Positions 1-11,742 of a DNA stretch of 64,000 nt are shown in pieces. Under the pieces are notes generated by a model that saw nothing but the letters and a program-made list of their open reading frames with translations, had not been told where the DNA came from and did no database searches. Source of the DNA: Amborella trichopoda (lineage: Eukaryota; Streptophyta; Magnoliopsida; Amborellales; Amborellaceae); the NCBI RefSeq assembly GCF_000471905.2, contig NW_006499705.1, positions 5,162,674-5,226,673 of the forward strand, given 5' to 3'. Each line of letters opens with the position of its first letter. Position 1 is the first letter of the stretch. Both the position numbers and the translations under genes were made by a program.

Positions 1-153
1 TAATAATAAGAAATTAAAAAAAAATAAAAAAAAACCATGTTTTTTAGGATGTTAAGCACCTCTTTATTTTATTCATTCATTTTTTCTTATTTTACCTATC
101 TATTACATCGCTTCTATTTGGCTACACACAATCAAATTTTGAGAGACTTGCAG

Positions 154-3100
154 GATGAGCTTCTTTGGGCAGCTTCATGGCTTTACATTGCCACCAAAAA
201 GGAAAAATATTTCCATTATATCCACGAGCAAGCAATTAGTGCAAGCGTAGATGAGTTCAGCTGGGATCTCAAATATGCAGGAGTTCAAGTCCTTTTATCT
301 GGTGTACGTTCTCTTCTTAATTTACTAGTATTTAATGTCTTTTTTTTTAACATTTCTAAAATAAATATTTTAGAATTTTTATTTCCTTTTTATTTTTTGA
401 AAATGAGCTTTTTCTTCTTCTTTTCCATTTTTTTTAGCCAAAGTGTGTACAGGTTGCAAGAGAAAACTATAGCAACAATAGGTAGAATTGATGTTACCAG
501 GATGACGCCACTCTAGTCCAGTTAAAACTGGTTTGACCGCGAGTCAAAATGGTTTGGCCAAATCTTAGAAAGATTAAAATAAATACAAACAATTGTATCA
601 AATATATAAGAAAAAAGAGTTGCTAACTTTGTTCGGACAGTCAAACCGATTGAAATTGGCAGATCAGATTGGCTAAAACTGATTAAACATTGATTTTAAC
701 CAAATCCGATTTTTAAACATTGATTTTTACCAAATCCGATTTTTACTCTGAACCAGACAAATTAAAGCATTAGTTAGAGACTCAATTAATAATACCACTT
801 GGACCGATCTAACGAAGACATAGTGAGGGGACATTTATGTTAGAGAGAGAGAGAGGAAGACCAAGAGAGTGAGAGGAAGACGGATAGAGAGACAGGACAC
901 TTATGTTCGAGATCGAGAGAGAGAGAGAGAGAGGGGACATTTATGTTAAGACAGCACATTTAAGTTTTAAGGGGAGAGAGAAACCACACCAAAGAATTAG
1001 AGTAATTTACGTTCAGACCTTAAAAAATTTTCTAAAATACGAACTCCTATGTTTATAAGCAAAAATTACAAAGGTCAGTCAACCTGTTATTTTTATTTTA
1101 TCCAAAATTGTCTTTCGGTTTAAGCATGGAATCCACGGTTTAAATGTTATTTTTATTTTCTAAAGTTTTTTCGTTAGTAGCACTGTGCCTCAAACTTGGT
1201 AGAGCCCTACTAATAAAAAAAACTAAAAAAAAAAAAATCAGTCCGAGGATGTCTTTGGAGTGAGAGGCAATTTAAAAAAAAAAAATAAAGTGGTTAGACT
1301 AACCTTCTTTGTAATTTCCACCTGAAACATTTCGTATTTAAAAAGAAAATTTATGATCCATACATATAACGCTCAAAGAATTACAATGAGAGAGGAAGGC
1401 GAACTAAAGAAAAGAATTACAATGAGACAGAGACTGCACTAACGAATTACAGAGAGAGAGAGAGAGAAACTGCACTAAAGAATTACAATTTTACGTTTTG
1501 CATTTTCTACAAGTAGGATGCTATTTTTATACTATAAAATCGATCATATTAAAAAAAGAAGAAGACATTCTGCATTTTCTAACTATTGAGGCGAATAAAA
1601 ATTTATATCATACCATTTATTTTTTGCAGTTATATTTCTCCGGAGAGGAACCATTTCAAGGCTACAAGAAACAGGCTGATAACTTTGTGTGCTCAGTGCT
1701 ACCCGACAGTCCTTACAGCCAAATTTATATCTCCCCAGGTTCATTTTCTCTCTTCTTCTTCTTTTTTTTTTCTTTTTTTAATCATTTGTTTTTTTTTTTT
1801 AACATATATGTTCCTACTAAAATACATGATTTAGATTACTGCAACCTTATTTTTACTGGTAAGTTTGCCGTTATATATAAGTTTTTCTTTGCATCGGCTT
1901 TTATAATGTAACAACCTCACTTGTAGAAGTAGACTTGGCTTTTATAATGTAACAACCTCACTTGTAGAAGTAGACTTGTAATGTTCTACACAGTCAATTT
2001 TAGTTGGACTATGCAAATTTGTCATGTCTTTTAAGATAATACTAAAACGTAGTACATCTTTGAAAGCATTACCAGTCCATACTATCAATCTAGAACGGAT
2101 GGTACAGTTTTATTTCTACAAATAAGGTTGTAGCCTTGTAAGATTTTCGCTTCGTTTATTTGGAAATTTTCACTTATTCATTTAATATTTTCTTTTATTT
2201 TTTGTGATTTTACAGGGGGTTTAATTCATATTAGAGATGGGGCAAATACTCAATATGTGACGAGCACAGCGTATTTGTTGAGTGTATACAGTGACCTTCT
2301 TACAAGATATAAGCAAAGTGTGACTTGTGGGGACAAAGTGTTCCAGCCGGACCATCTCATGGCTTTTGCAAAGAGACAGGTATTTTTTAAAAATAATTAA
2401 TAATTCTACAAATTCCATCTAGCAATGGTTAGTGAGAGTAACATATAGTTCTTCAATTTCGATAATTTTCCTTAATAGATTAGCAGCAGCCAAAATATTT
2501 CATACTCTCACAAGAGCATCCCTCGGATAAGACCCATTCCATGAATAATTATAGGACCCCATATTTTGGAAATATAACATTTTCGACTGATAGACTAACC
2601 TGAATAGACTGAAATAAAATTCCATGTAAAAAATTATAAGTGTTCGGAAAAAATAATGTCTTGAGATTGAATAGAGCGCGTTCAATTTTTTGACAGTAAG
2701 AGAGAACTTAAAATTCAAAATTTCTCTTTCGAAAGTAATCATCTAGTGATTTTTAGGTGGATCTCAAATTTCCAGATTGAAAAAATAAAATTCCCAAAGA
2801 GGTCATCTGGCCAAGGGAGTAGATGTATAATATGCTACTGCAGAAATGACTAGTCCTCACAAGTGAGAACTTTTTGGAGAAATAATAGGATTTTATGAAT
2901 CTCCCTCTCATGCAAACTCATACACATAAAGATAAGACTTTGTCTCAAAAGATTCTCTCTCTATCTCATACGCATAAACATGAAGACTCAAAAGATTCTC
3001 TCTCTCTCTCTCTATAACCATCTACGCCTGCAAAATGCAGATGGACTACTTGTTGGGCGAGAACCCTGTGGGCATCTCCTACATGGTAGGGTTCGGCCCG

Positions 3101-3370
3101 AAATCCCCAAGGCAGGCCCACCACCGCGGTTCGTCGGTCCCACCGATGTCCCCACTCAGTGTGATCAGCTGCCCAATATCCTTCATGCAGTGGTTCAACA
3201 AAGACACCCCAAACGCTAATGTGCTGACCGGGGCGATCGTCGGTGGGCCCGACCGCTACGACAATTTCGACGACAAGCGATGGGATTCGTCGAAGCTGGA
3301 GCCCACCACCTACATCAACTCATTAGCCGTTGGTGTGCTTGCTAAGCTTGCTAATAATCACAATGCTTAG
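154..3370 (+). CDS. Endo-beta-1,4-glucanase, GH9 family (3' half, four exons)
   Basis: Hydrolyses beta-1,4-glucan, acting on the cell wall. Exons read as 154-303, 1630-1738, 2216-2379 and 3041-3370 (753 bp, 250 residues plus TAG), with AG acceptors and GT donors and phases that agree at every junction. Exon 1 starts after TTGCAG with DELLWAASWLY and continues to EFSWDLKYAGVQVLL, both classical GH9 blocks. Exon 2 gives YKKQADNFVCSVLP, exon 3 the IRDGANTQYVTSTAYLLSVY block. Exon 4 carries MDYLLGENP, the catalytic-region histidine in QAHHRGSSVP, and the C-terminal signature GGPDRYDNFDDKRWD with the LEPTTY glutamate that is the usual acid catalyst. GH9 enzymes are ~480-620 residues, so about half the protein, including signal peptide and first aspartates, lies upstream of the window. 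No CBM49 tail follows, so it looks like a class B secreted type. All key residues in the visible part are kept. Confident on family, not on orthologue. Confidence 0.9.
304..1629 (+). other. Long first visible intron of the GH9 gene
   Basis: 1.3 kb between the donor GTACGT at 304 and the TTTTGCAG acceptor ending at 1629. AT-rich, with GA microsatellite patches (about 842-935 and 1449-1466) and poly-A runs. No coding similarity or transposon end is visible. The intron is in phase 0, matching exon 1 (50 codons) and exon 2. Confidence 0.7.
1896..1977 (+). repeat. 41-bp tandem duplication in GH9 intron 2
   Basis: A 41-bp unit beginning GGCTTTTATAATGTAACAAC occurs twice head to tail (1896-1936 and 1937-1977), essentially identical. 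It lies in the intron between 1739 and 2215 and does not touch the splice sites. Confidence 0.85.
2570..2850 (+). repeat. Copy A of a dispersed ~230-280 bp repeat family
   Basis: Shares the order of blocks (AAAATAATGTCT, then ATTGAA, CAATTTTTTGAC, AGTAATCAT) with 10470-10700 on the same strand and with 18440-18640 in reverse complement. Divergence is high, suggesting an old non-autonomous element. No terminal inverted repeats or transposase were recognised. This copy lies in the GH9 intron 2380-3040. Confidence 0.5.
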
Positions 3371-4096
3371 TGTAATCTCATATATTTTTAGAGAGAGAAA
3401 GAGAGTTGTGGTCGCCCCCTCCCTCACGTGGTAACATGTGATGTGATTCTTGATTCTCTCTCTATACCACATACGTACATGATTTTTAAGTTTTAAATGT
3501 GTGTAGAATATGTGTATATCACACTCTTTCTCTCTCTAACGAGTGACATTGAGGATTGTACTTTTTTTTTTTTTTTGGTTGTTTTTTATTAATCAAGCAT
3601 GTGGGTGCTCTCTCTCACTCATCCTTGTTCCTTTCTCTCTCTCTCTTAAAATGCCATCTTCTTGATAACGCATGTTGTTTCTTTCTCAATCTTTGATACA
3701 TGTTCTCTATCTCTCTGGCATGTTCTCTCTCTCTCAGCATGCGGTCTTCTTGTCTGAGCATGTTCTTTCTTTCTGTCTTTGACTATATAGACTCTTTCTC
3801 TCTCTGCACATGCTATCTTTTCGACCAAACCCCTGTTCTTTCTCTCTGACGAGACATGCTCTCTCACTCCCTCTCTCATTCTCACTCTCTCACTGTCTCT
3901 ATAAACATGCTATCTTCTTGATTAAACATGTTCTTTCTTGATCTATCTTTGATACACACTGTCTCTCTCTCTCCATGATGTCTTCTTTCATACATGTTCT
4001 CTCTCTCTCTGCATGATGTCTTCTTCAGTAAACTTTTTCTTTCTTGCTCTATCTTTGATACATGCTCTCTCTCTCTCATTTAGGTTCTTGAGACAC
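3371..4096 (+). repeat. Downstream region of GH9 gene with degenerate CT-rich tandem repeat
   Basis: After the TAG stop the sequence is probably 3' UTR, then from about 3600 to 4080 it becomes a degenerate tandem array. Units of roughly 50 bp combine CTCTCTCTCT with a CATG(A/C)TGTCTTCTT-like segment and a CTTTGATACATG-like segment. The open frames across it on the minus strand (rich in Arg-Glu repeats) follow from the CT repeat and are not genes. Confidence 0.7.
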
Positions 4097-4264
4097 TGAT
4101 AAATATGTATCTTTGTATTTTAGTATATCTGTATTGTGTACAAGACTATTAATTTATAGGGTTACAAAGCAATGTATAATCAGTAACCTTCCTATTATAT
4201 GTATAAAGAGTAGCAAAAAAAATACAGAAGGAAATATTGTACAGAACAAGTTACTATAATTTCA
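4097..4264 (-). repeat. 3' LTR of the copia element
   Basis: 168 bp, alignable over its full length with 6106-6275. On the minus strand it starts TGAAATTATAG directly after the polypurine tract. Differences from the other LTR are scattered substitutions and small indels, in keeping with an old insertion. Confidence 0.85.
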
Positions 4265-4279
4265 CATTCCCCCTCAAAC

Positions 4280-4552
4280 TCAAGATGGTTTGATAGTAAC
4301 CATGGAGAGTTTGGAGAGAAACTGAGAGAATTGAAGTGCAGTATGTGTTCTTGTGAAAAAATCAACAAGTTGCTCGGAAGAGGCAATATATGGAAGAAAA
4401 ATGGTGTCTGCCAAAAATTCTTGTCGGACAATGTGATAATCAACTTTAATATGCTTGGTGCATTCATAAAACTGATTTTTAGAAATGTAGATGGCACTCT
4501 TATCATCACAGTAAAGTGATGTGGCAGTGGAAACAATAACCCATATCAACAA
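4280..4552 (-). pseudogene. Copia RNase H C-terminal fragment
   Basis: An open frame of 90 residues reads SLYCDDKSAIYISKN, then ECTKHIKVDYHIVRQ, then SSEQLVDFFTR and FLSKLSMV, the usual end of a copia polyprotein (RNase H domain and tail). It ends next to the polypurine tract at 4265-4280, as expected. The N-terminal part of the same domain is found inverted on the other strand at about 4975-5105. Confidence 0.85.
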
Positions 4553-4578
4553 ACAACCATCAAAGCCAAATGATTTTA

Positions 4579-5105
4579 TTTGTAGTTTGTGCCATTGGCC
4601 CAGAGGTTACTTATTCTCTTCGTGGCTATTTGTTATCTCAACACAAGTACATCTCAAAAATTGTTTCCCAAGCTCACCTCAGGGATGATACTAAGAGAGT
4701 TGATACTCCCACTGACTTGAATATTAAATTTCGTGTAACATATGATGAACTATTGCTTGATCTAACATTTTATCAACAAGTGGTTGGTAAATTGATATAT
4801 CTTACTATCTCTCGCCCAGATATTACTTATGTTGTGCATCTGGTCAGTCAATTCTTGAATGCTCCTCAGTCTGTTCACTTAGCCGCAGTCTTACGAATCA
4901 TACTTTATATCAAGGATACTCAACACCAAGATTTGTTTCTCTTCTTCTTCTTCTCTTGAACTTCGAGCATATACAGATTCAAATTTTGTAGGAAACCCAA
5001 GTGACCACAAATCAACTCTAGGATTCTGAGTTTTTCACGATGCCTCTCTTTTATATTGGAAAATTAAAAAACAAAAACATATTACTCTATCTACAACAGA
5101 AACAG
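4579..5105 (+). pseudogene. Copia reverse transcriptase C-terminus and RNase H N-terminus, inverted piece
   Basis: The plus strand reads YLLSQHKYISKIV, VDTPTDLNIKF, YQQVVGKLIYLTISRPDITY and VHLVSQFLNAPQSVH, the thumb/connection region of copia reverse transcriptase. Then, with small frame shifts, it reads YTDSNFVGNPSDHKSTLGF and HITLSTTETE, the start of RNase H. This is opposite to the orientation fixed by the primer-binding site and polypurine tract, so the piece has been inverted inside the element. Confidence 0.8.
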
Positions 5106-5395
5106 AAACATGACCAAGACGTTGATGCCATAAAATACTACTACCAAAGGCAAATATGACACCGACAGATATTGGTGTTTCCAAATGAAGGGAGTCCAAG
5201 TACAAATCACTAGTTTAATTGTCGTCCCAATAACTTTTCTTCTCAAAACCCTCTCGTCCAACGACAAGTCCTTTTGTTTTTATATGCAAAAGTGAACAAG
5301 AGTGAGAGGGACCACCGTGAGAACATATTATTTTCATCTTACCACCTTTTTTTTTAGATAATTTTGCATCTCTCTTGCTGTTTATATCAGTCATG
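5106..5395 (-). pseudogene. Copia gag-pre-integrase remnant
   Basis: The minus strand reads LYLDSLHLETPISV followed by SSILWHQRLGH, the end of the gag-pre-integrase domain (LWHxRLGH motif). The frame is interrupted further upstream. Its orientation agrees with the LTR/primer-site orientation. The integrase that should follow is missing; the sequence joins directly to the inverted reverse transcriptase piece. Confidence 0.65.
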
Positions 5396-5410
5396 TTTAT
5401 ACAAGTATAT

Positions 5411-5611
5411 CTATAATAGAAAAGTCAGATTCCTATCAATGGAAATAACTATACTTTTTTAGCTTTTTTTATGAAAAATGTGATTCATAGAAAAAGACTA
5501 TTAGGATATATGGATGAAATTGGATGTAAACCACGTGATCCCAATAAGCCAGCTGAATGGAGAGTCAATAATGCTAGAATTATAGCTTGGTTGATAGGAG
5601 AGATGAGCTAA
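5411..5611 (+). pseudogene. Copia gag N-terminal fragment, inverted piece
   Basis: The plus strand reads PINGNNYTFLAFFMKNVI, then GYMDEIGCKPRDPNK, then EWRVNNARIIAWLIGEMS and a TAA stop. This resembles the N-terminal gag (UBN2-like) of plant copia elements: a G-x-NY-x-xW-like start, the GY-x-D block, and W-x-x-x-NARI-x-xW. It lies opposite to the element's primer-binding site, so it is also inverted. Confidence 0.65.
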
Positions 5612-6105
5612 CTATAAAGAGAGAAAACTGAAGGCGGGTTCTTGTTTATGGGATCTCAATGGTTTCCCAGAAGAAGAATGGTGGTATTGTAGTGAGAGAG
5701 AATGTGAGAAAGAGACAGGTTTAAGAGAGGGTGAGAGAAGGCATAGGGAAGAAGAGGAAAAAAATACTCAGAATCAGACGATAGAAGATCTGGACGGTAG
5801 TATTCAGATTTGGACGGCAGCGGTATTCAAATATGGATGGCGACGGCATTCAAATACAGGTGATTCAAAGAAACTCAAATCTGGTCGAAGAAACTTAAAT
5901 CAGTCTGGTCTGAGGGACTTAGATCTGAACGATTGTATTCAGATCTGGATGGCGATATATAGATGCCGGTATTCATATTCGAATTTGGGGAGGGTATTAC
6001 AAATGGTATTCCAATACCGGCTTTCAGAAGAGTAGATTTCAGAAGAATGGTATTGTAGGACCTCAGAGTGGTATTGCAGGATCTCTAATTCTTTCTCTGA
6101 TACCA

Positions 6106-6275
6106 TGTAAGAAATATATATCTCTATATTTCAATATATCTGTATTGTATACAAGACCCGTAATTTATAGGGTTACAAAGCAGCATAGAATCAGTAACCT
6201 TCCTAATATGAGTATACAGAGTAAGAAGGAAAGTACAAAAGGAAATACTGTACAGAACAAGTTTCTATAATTTCA
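6106..6275 (-). repeat. 5' LTR of the copia element
   Basis: 170 bp; partner of 4097-4264. It is followed on the minus strand by the tRNA-iMet primer-binding site at 6095-6105. The stretch from 6094 down to ~5620 is leader, with degenerate repeats of a (G)TATTCAGATCTGGATGGCG-like unit. Confidence 0.85.
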
Positions 6276-8720
6276 TAGCAACTAGGTTATTACGTTTTAG
6301 GTTCAACCATGAAAGAGTAGAACGAATGCAAGAGAAATTAATGCTATGTTAGAATAATTGGTTTTACTCTACCAGCATTTGGCTCATGTTCTTAAATTGG
6401 GATCATATGGAACATCGCTAAATATGTATCCCCTCCCTAACCTAATCTGAGAATTTTAAACCTACATTTTGAACTTGATTTGAATGCTTCATGACTATTC
6501 CTCAAACGTGAAAACTTTACTCAATTCACTTGGGTTCAATTAGAATTATAAATTTAAAAATGATACCAATTTTATAAAAAAGAAAATGGAAATAGTCAAG
6601 CTATTGAAGAGATTTGGTCCGGTCAAAATATCTTTTGACCTCTAACTTAACATACTAGACAAAATTCTAAACAGTAAGAATGAAAATAACAAATATAAAA
6701 GTTGACACAAAAACCATGTCCACTTTTTGTTTAGCTATTTTAAATAGTAAATGGCCAGTCAAACTGGCAAAGCTTTTCAATAATTGGTTTTGAGTGATTT
6801 TCAATCTAATTCAATTATTTGAACCAGATCGACTAAGGCATCGACTAATAATTCAGCTATCAAACCTGCCAAACCGTCATAATAACTTTGATATAAACAT
6901 GCAATTGAGGGAAATTTTTCTTTTAAAACTTCCATACAACCAGACAACTCTTTCATAAATACACGTAGTTGCAACTCAAAGTTATGAAAGAAATAGAAAA
7001 GCTTGCATAAAAAAGGATGTTAATTGAAAGCTCTCCATAATCAAATTATTAATACCCTGAAAAGACCAAGCAGGAAATTAGAGCTCCAAAAGACTAGGAA
7101 ACGAGAGGGAAAACTTAAAAACTAAAGTGTAAAGAGGGGGAAATTAGGTTGGGACATGTATATGGTGGACCTGCGTATCCAAATTGTATATCAGATCCGC
7201 CAGCAAGTCTCCTACTCAAAGAGTATATTCTAGACACAAAATCTCATCCAAAATCCAAACAAGTTTGATCTACTCCAATATCCATTTGGAACATAAAAAT
7301 TTACTTTCTAAGCTCAAAAATTATTATTTGGTGGAAGACTTGTACAATCTTTTAGAGGGATTCAATTTGTGGACTGCTTTCTCGATGTGAAATATTTTTA
7401 AGGGAAGCCTATCAAAATATAACTAAGACATGGAAATATTGAACTTTTTACCTCTTGTAATTTGATTTCGGAAAGGTTATCCAAATAAATATTGATTATG
7501 AGTTGGAATCATTGAAAATAGCCAAATTGTTAATTAGTATATAAGTGTTTCAAAAAAAGTAGTGAACTAGCCTTCCAGATCAGATCGTCTAGTTCCTGAT
7601 ATTTATCCAAAACAGATCACTTGGCTCCCGATAGACGCACCCAGTTCCCTTACAGAATCCAGTGAATTCATGTGGGTCTAAATGAGTCCCAATTCTGGCA
7701 AGGAATCGGGGCAGTAGGCCTCGTCCAAAACAACAGTTCCAAATCTAGGCCAACAAATTTTAAGTCAGCAGACGTGCATTTTGATAAATCTCTCATTTAT
7801 TGGCTTAATGACCATGAGATCACCGGCTCCAAATTTTAAGTTAGCAGACGTGCATTTTGATAAATTTCTCATTTATTGGCTAATGACTATATATGAGATC
7901 ACCGGTTCCAAAACCACTTCTAAACCAAGAGTTTCAGCTGCAGGTACAAAGAGACAGTTTGTACCTGCTGCGGCCCTCCAAGTCCCTTTCCATAAATAAA
8001 AGGTTTTGGATATGGGTGACGGTTTGATGTGACTCAGCACCACGTGACGCCCCACCAAATCCTATCCATCACAGTAAGGGATAGGGTAAGCGTCATCGTG
8101 GTCGTCCATCTGGGCATATATCATCGGCCAATGCAGACATGTGGGTCCCACGTTGACCGTGGGCCCCACTTCTCCTCGTCGTATACACGTCAGCGTGCGT
8201 TCGTGTGATGACGGATGGTTTTATTCGCACGTTAGTATTTTTCGCCATTTTGTACAAAATTGCCCTTCTTAGTTCAAGGCATTTTTTTATTTTTCTTTTT
8301 GCGTTTGACTGAGGGGCATTTTTATCTAAAACGATTAAAAAAATTTGCTTCACGGTAAATACAAAGAAAAAGGAAACCAAGGTTTATGCAAGTGATTTAA
8401 AATACACCGGGACGGCCCAGAATTGGCTGCCCGATTGTGTCAATATATATAGGAAATCGCTCAGTTTAGAAGAGAATCGGTAATTTGCTACAGTAAAACA
8501 ATGTTTTGTTGCATTAAAAATACCGATTCACCAATTCGGATTGATTTTTTTACGTGTTTTTTTGCGGTTCGTTGTTTTTTCTGCCCAATAAAATAGTGAT
8601 CCGAACTGCTGATTCATCGATCCAAACCGATTTTTGCGATGTTCGATCCGGATCACCGATGCATTTTTTAAATCACCAGTTTTTACTTTTGAGGGTGAAG
8701 TAAAACATATCGAGGGGGTT
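6276..8720. other. Intergenic region without recognised gene
   Basis: AT-rich and non-coding by inspection; short open frames have no family likeness. It contains a ~76-bp direct duplication (7755-7830 and 7831-7911) and a short palindrome (GCAGGTACAAA / TTTGTACCTGC, 7939-7969). A less AT-rich stretch at about 7990-8190 includes a CACGTG at 8041. Confidence 0.6.
7755..7911 (+). repeat. ~76-bp tandem direct duplication
   Basis: The unit begins AAATTTTAAGTCAGCAGACG and ends in GAGATCACCGG(C/T)TCC. The second copy differs by a few substitutions and a 4-bp insertion (TATA). No coding content. Confidence 0.8.
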
Positions 8721-8722
8721 TA

Positions 8723-8965
8723 TGTATATAGGATTGTCTTTAAAAATATCATTTATCTTTTATACACGGAGGTCATAATTGTTCTTGCTTCTTAAATTTA
8801 AAAATGGGCAGTTGTAATAGTATTATTGAATAGGCACAGAGTTCTAAAATATAAATTTTTAGATTTAGTCACTCACCCCTAGCCATCCAACATGACATTT
8901 AACTTAGGGAATGATTGTGACCTCCATGTATAAAAGATTAAAGATGTCGTTTGTATAGAACCGAT
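8723..8965. mobile_element. MITE-like element with ~50-bp imperfect terminal inverted repeats
   Basis: The left arm (8727-8785) contains GGATTGTC, ATTTATCTTTTATACA and GGAGGTCATAATTG. The right arm (about 8908-8962) is its imperfect inverted copy (GATTGTGACCTCCATGTATA, then AAAGATGTCGTTTGTATAGA). A related element is at 19431-19606, and a partial arm recurs near 9205-9262. The centre encodes nothing. The superfamily cannot be assigned without target duplications. Confidence 0.6.
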
Positions 8966-11400
8966 GACCTAAACAATCAAATTAGAAGCCACCTTCAAAT
9001 AATGTTGAGAAATGTAGTTTTAATATTAGAAATATTTGACTAGCCTTAAAATATATTTTCATCTTTAATTTTAAAATTGAAATCGATTTTTTTGTCAAGT
9101 CTAAGCAACTTGATGTTAAAATGATCAATTTGATGATATCTAGGCATCAAAACGACCTCTTCTAGTGAAAATTTTGAGGTAGGCTATAATTTGATTGTTT
9201 AGAGCCTAGGCTCTATATAAACTTTTCCCAAAGATAAATGGTGTCTTTGTAGACAATCCCTTAGTATATAGAGTTTGATACACAGGGTTTAAGTAATTTC
9301 GCAGGATTTTATTGGACTTTAAAGGCGGATATGCTTAACAAAATTACAAGCTAACTTCCTAAATTAGTCTTTTTCAATTTATTACTGCCAATTCCTCATG
9401 GATAAATCACATATGGTGGAGACAATAGTAGACAAAAACTAAAATTAGACATAAAGAAGATAGAATTAATAAGTTCCAAGTATATATTTTTTTCATTTTT
9501 ATGGAGAAAAATATTATAGAGGAACTAAAATTAGACAAAAAAGATAAGTTAATTGAGTACAGAGAATATGTCGGCTCATTTTCTATATTTGTAAAAACTA
9601 GTTATTAACAAGATAAGGCAAAATAAGTTAATATGACATTTATCTTATTTTCTATATTTATTAGATATTCTTAATGAGCCAATAGAATAAAAGTACACCC
9701 AGTAAAGAAGAAAAAAAACCCGTGGGCCAAGAGGGAAATGCCGTAGTGGGCCCCAAAGTCACCCCGTTGTCTTTCGCTCTATAGACCCCTTCCCATTTTT
9801 TCCCTCATTTCTCTCTCTACACACCTCATTATTTTTTTATTTTACCATGTGCTTTTTTTTCCTTTTATGAAATTTATTACTTATTGGGAAAAGTTTATAT
9901 AAAGTTACAATTTTAAAATGTAGAATCATATATGTGTCCCAAACATCTATCGAAAATATTGTTTTAATATTGAAAAAGCTCTTTAATCGATCATCTCGAC
10001 ATCGAGATACATGAATATAAAAAAAAAAAAAAATTTTAGTCCGAAAATAGTGCATCTTATAACAAATTATCTACACCGTCCATTTTCAAGATTTTCATAT
10101 ATATATATATATATATTTATTTGATTTTCAATACTTTTTCTTTGTTCACGTGTAATTGATATTTTTCCCTACTTTATAGTGTGTATTTGTCTCACTATGC
10201 CTTGTTCTCTTCCTAATAATGTGCCCCCTCTCTCTCTCTCGCTCTTTAGGTCACTTCCAATGGGTTTCTTTTTTTTCTTGTGCTTGGACTACCTGCGGGA
10301 TTAAACTGTTTAAGTACTCCTCAAAAAGATTCGAGGTTGCACCTATGAATTTTGCCTAAAGACTTTGATCTCCCGTGGGAGCATATTGTTTGTTTAATCC
10401 ATCATAAAGCGCCATGTTTGCCGAGCACGGCGGATATAGTATATTAAACCCATACACTTATTTTAATACAAAATTTTTCCAAATCCCACTATCTAATAAC
10501 GTCACAAAATAATGTCTCAATATTGAACGGAGTCTACCCAATTTTTTTGACGGTGAGGTCTAAGTGTCAAAAAACCTAATATTGAAAAAAATTGAAAATA
10601 ATCATTTAATAATTCTTAAATTCCCAAAATTTGAGATTGAAGAAATTTCTCATGTAGATCTTCCACCCGGGGAAGAAGGTGTACAATATTTGTTCTACGG
10701 GGCATATTATATTTGGTCATGAACTCTTGTTAACCCAATTGAGAATCACCAAAATATCATTTTCAATCGTAAAAATTAAAATTTGGGTTTTTCAACACTT
10801 TAGATCTAACCATCCACAAATTATAGGTCAATATTTATTTTGAACTTTTATAGCTTACAAACAACCAGATTAAAATATGTTCTAAAAAAACCATGATGAA
10901 ATTTATACTTTTATGGAAATATATATAATGAAGCTATTTATGTTTGATACAAAGTGGTCATAATTGATATTGACTATTGAATATGAAATTAAGTGGTTGT
11001 ATTTATTTAATTGATCAAGTTCAAAGTTCAAAAAAAAATTTGACAAAATTTAAATAATTAAATTTCACATCGGATAGCTATAAGTATTTATGGCTTTCTT
11101 GTGTCAAAAGTGAATGGTCTCATTATATACAATTTTTTTATTTTATTTATTTATATACTAATTTTTTGTTGAGTTAGCGTTAGAACTTAAGGGAGTAACT
11201 AAATAGCATGAACCCGCGAGACCGTGAAGCCATATAGTTTTTCTTTACGCTGCATTTCTGCAACTAAACTCAGGTGGGCCACGGTTGACACATGTACAAA
11301 ATCGCCAACAGGATTACACCACGTTTCGTTACCTGATAATTTACACGTGGCGTTTTCTGATCCGTCAGGATAGGCATAAGGCTGCTCGGGCAGGTTAACC
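8966..11400. other. Intergenic region upstream of the OXS3-like gene
   Basis: AT-rich, with a partial MITE arm near 9205-9262, an AT dinucleotide run at about 10098-10119, and copy B of the dispersed repeat (10470-10700). The last few hundred bases before the CT-rich leader probably hold the promoter, but no TATA box could be chosen confidently. Confidence 0.5.
10470..10700 (+). repeat. Copy B of the dispersed repeat family
   Basis: Shares AATAATGTCTCAATATTGAA, CAATTTTTTTGACGG and AATAATCATTTAATAATT with copy A (2570-2850), and matches the reverse complement of 18440-18640. Non-coding. Confidence 0.5.
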
Positions 11401-11572
11401 CCCTCAGGATAAGGCTCTCTCCCCCTCTCTCTAAACTGTCTTCGGTTCTTTTTCTCTCTCTACCATCTCTTTCCTTCTCGCTCTCAATTCTCGCCATTTC
11501 TTGTTTTTCTCTCAACCCTCCCTCATTCCTTGCATTCTGCTTTCCTCTCTCTCTTCATTCCTTGCATTCTGC

Positions 11573-11577
<5 letters not shown>

Positions 11578-11617
<40 letters not shown>

Positions 11618-11637
11618 NNNNNNNNNNNNNNNNNNNN
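11578..11637 (+). repeat. CT microsatellite running into an assembly gap
   Basis: (CT)n from about 11578 to 11617 is followed directly by 20 N (11618-11637), so the true repeat length is unknown. It lies in the probable 5' leader of the OXS3-like gene. CT-rich leaders are common in plant genes. Confidence 0.9.
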
Positions 11638-11742
11638 GAGTTATTGTTTCTGTGTTTCGTTTCTTGGAGTTTTGGGTTCTAGTGTTCCACTTCTTTGAGT
11701 TTCTGCTGTTTTCTCGTGATCTTTCCGGAGAGTTGCAGGTTG

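Larger units (their letters stand above)
4097..6275 (-). mobile_element. Degenerate, rearranged Ty1/copia LTR retrotransposon
   Basis: Two direct repeats of ~170 bp (4097-4264 and 6106-6275, TG...CA on either strand) bound the element. Just inside the right copy, the minus strand reads TGGTATCAGAG (6095-6105), the initiator-methionine tRNA primer-binding site. Just inside the left copy, the minus strand reads GAGGGGGAATG next to the LTR (4265-4280), a copia polypurine tract. The element therefore runs right to left. Between them lie fragments of gag, gag-pre-integrase, reverse transcriptase and RNase H, not all in one orientation, with stops, so it cannot move by itself. An intact copia is ~4.5-5 kb, so more than half is missing. 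The immediate 5-bp flanks do not match, so an old insertion or later rearrangement is likely. Confidence 0.88.

Noticed and set aside
3600-4080. Minus-strand Arg/Glu-rich frames as a coding gene
   Set aside because: They are translations of a CT-rich degenerate tandem repeat with no domain likeness.
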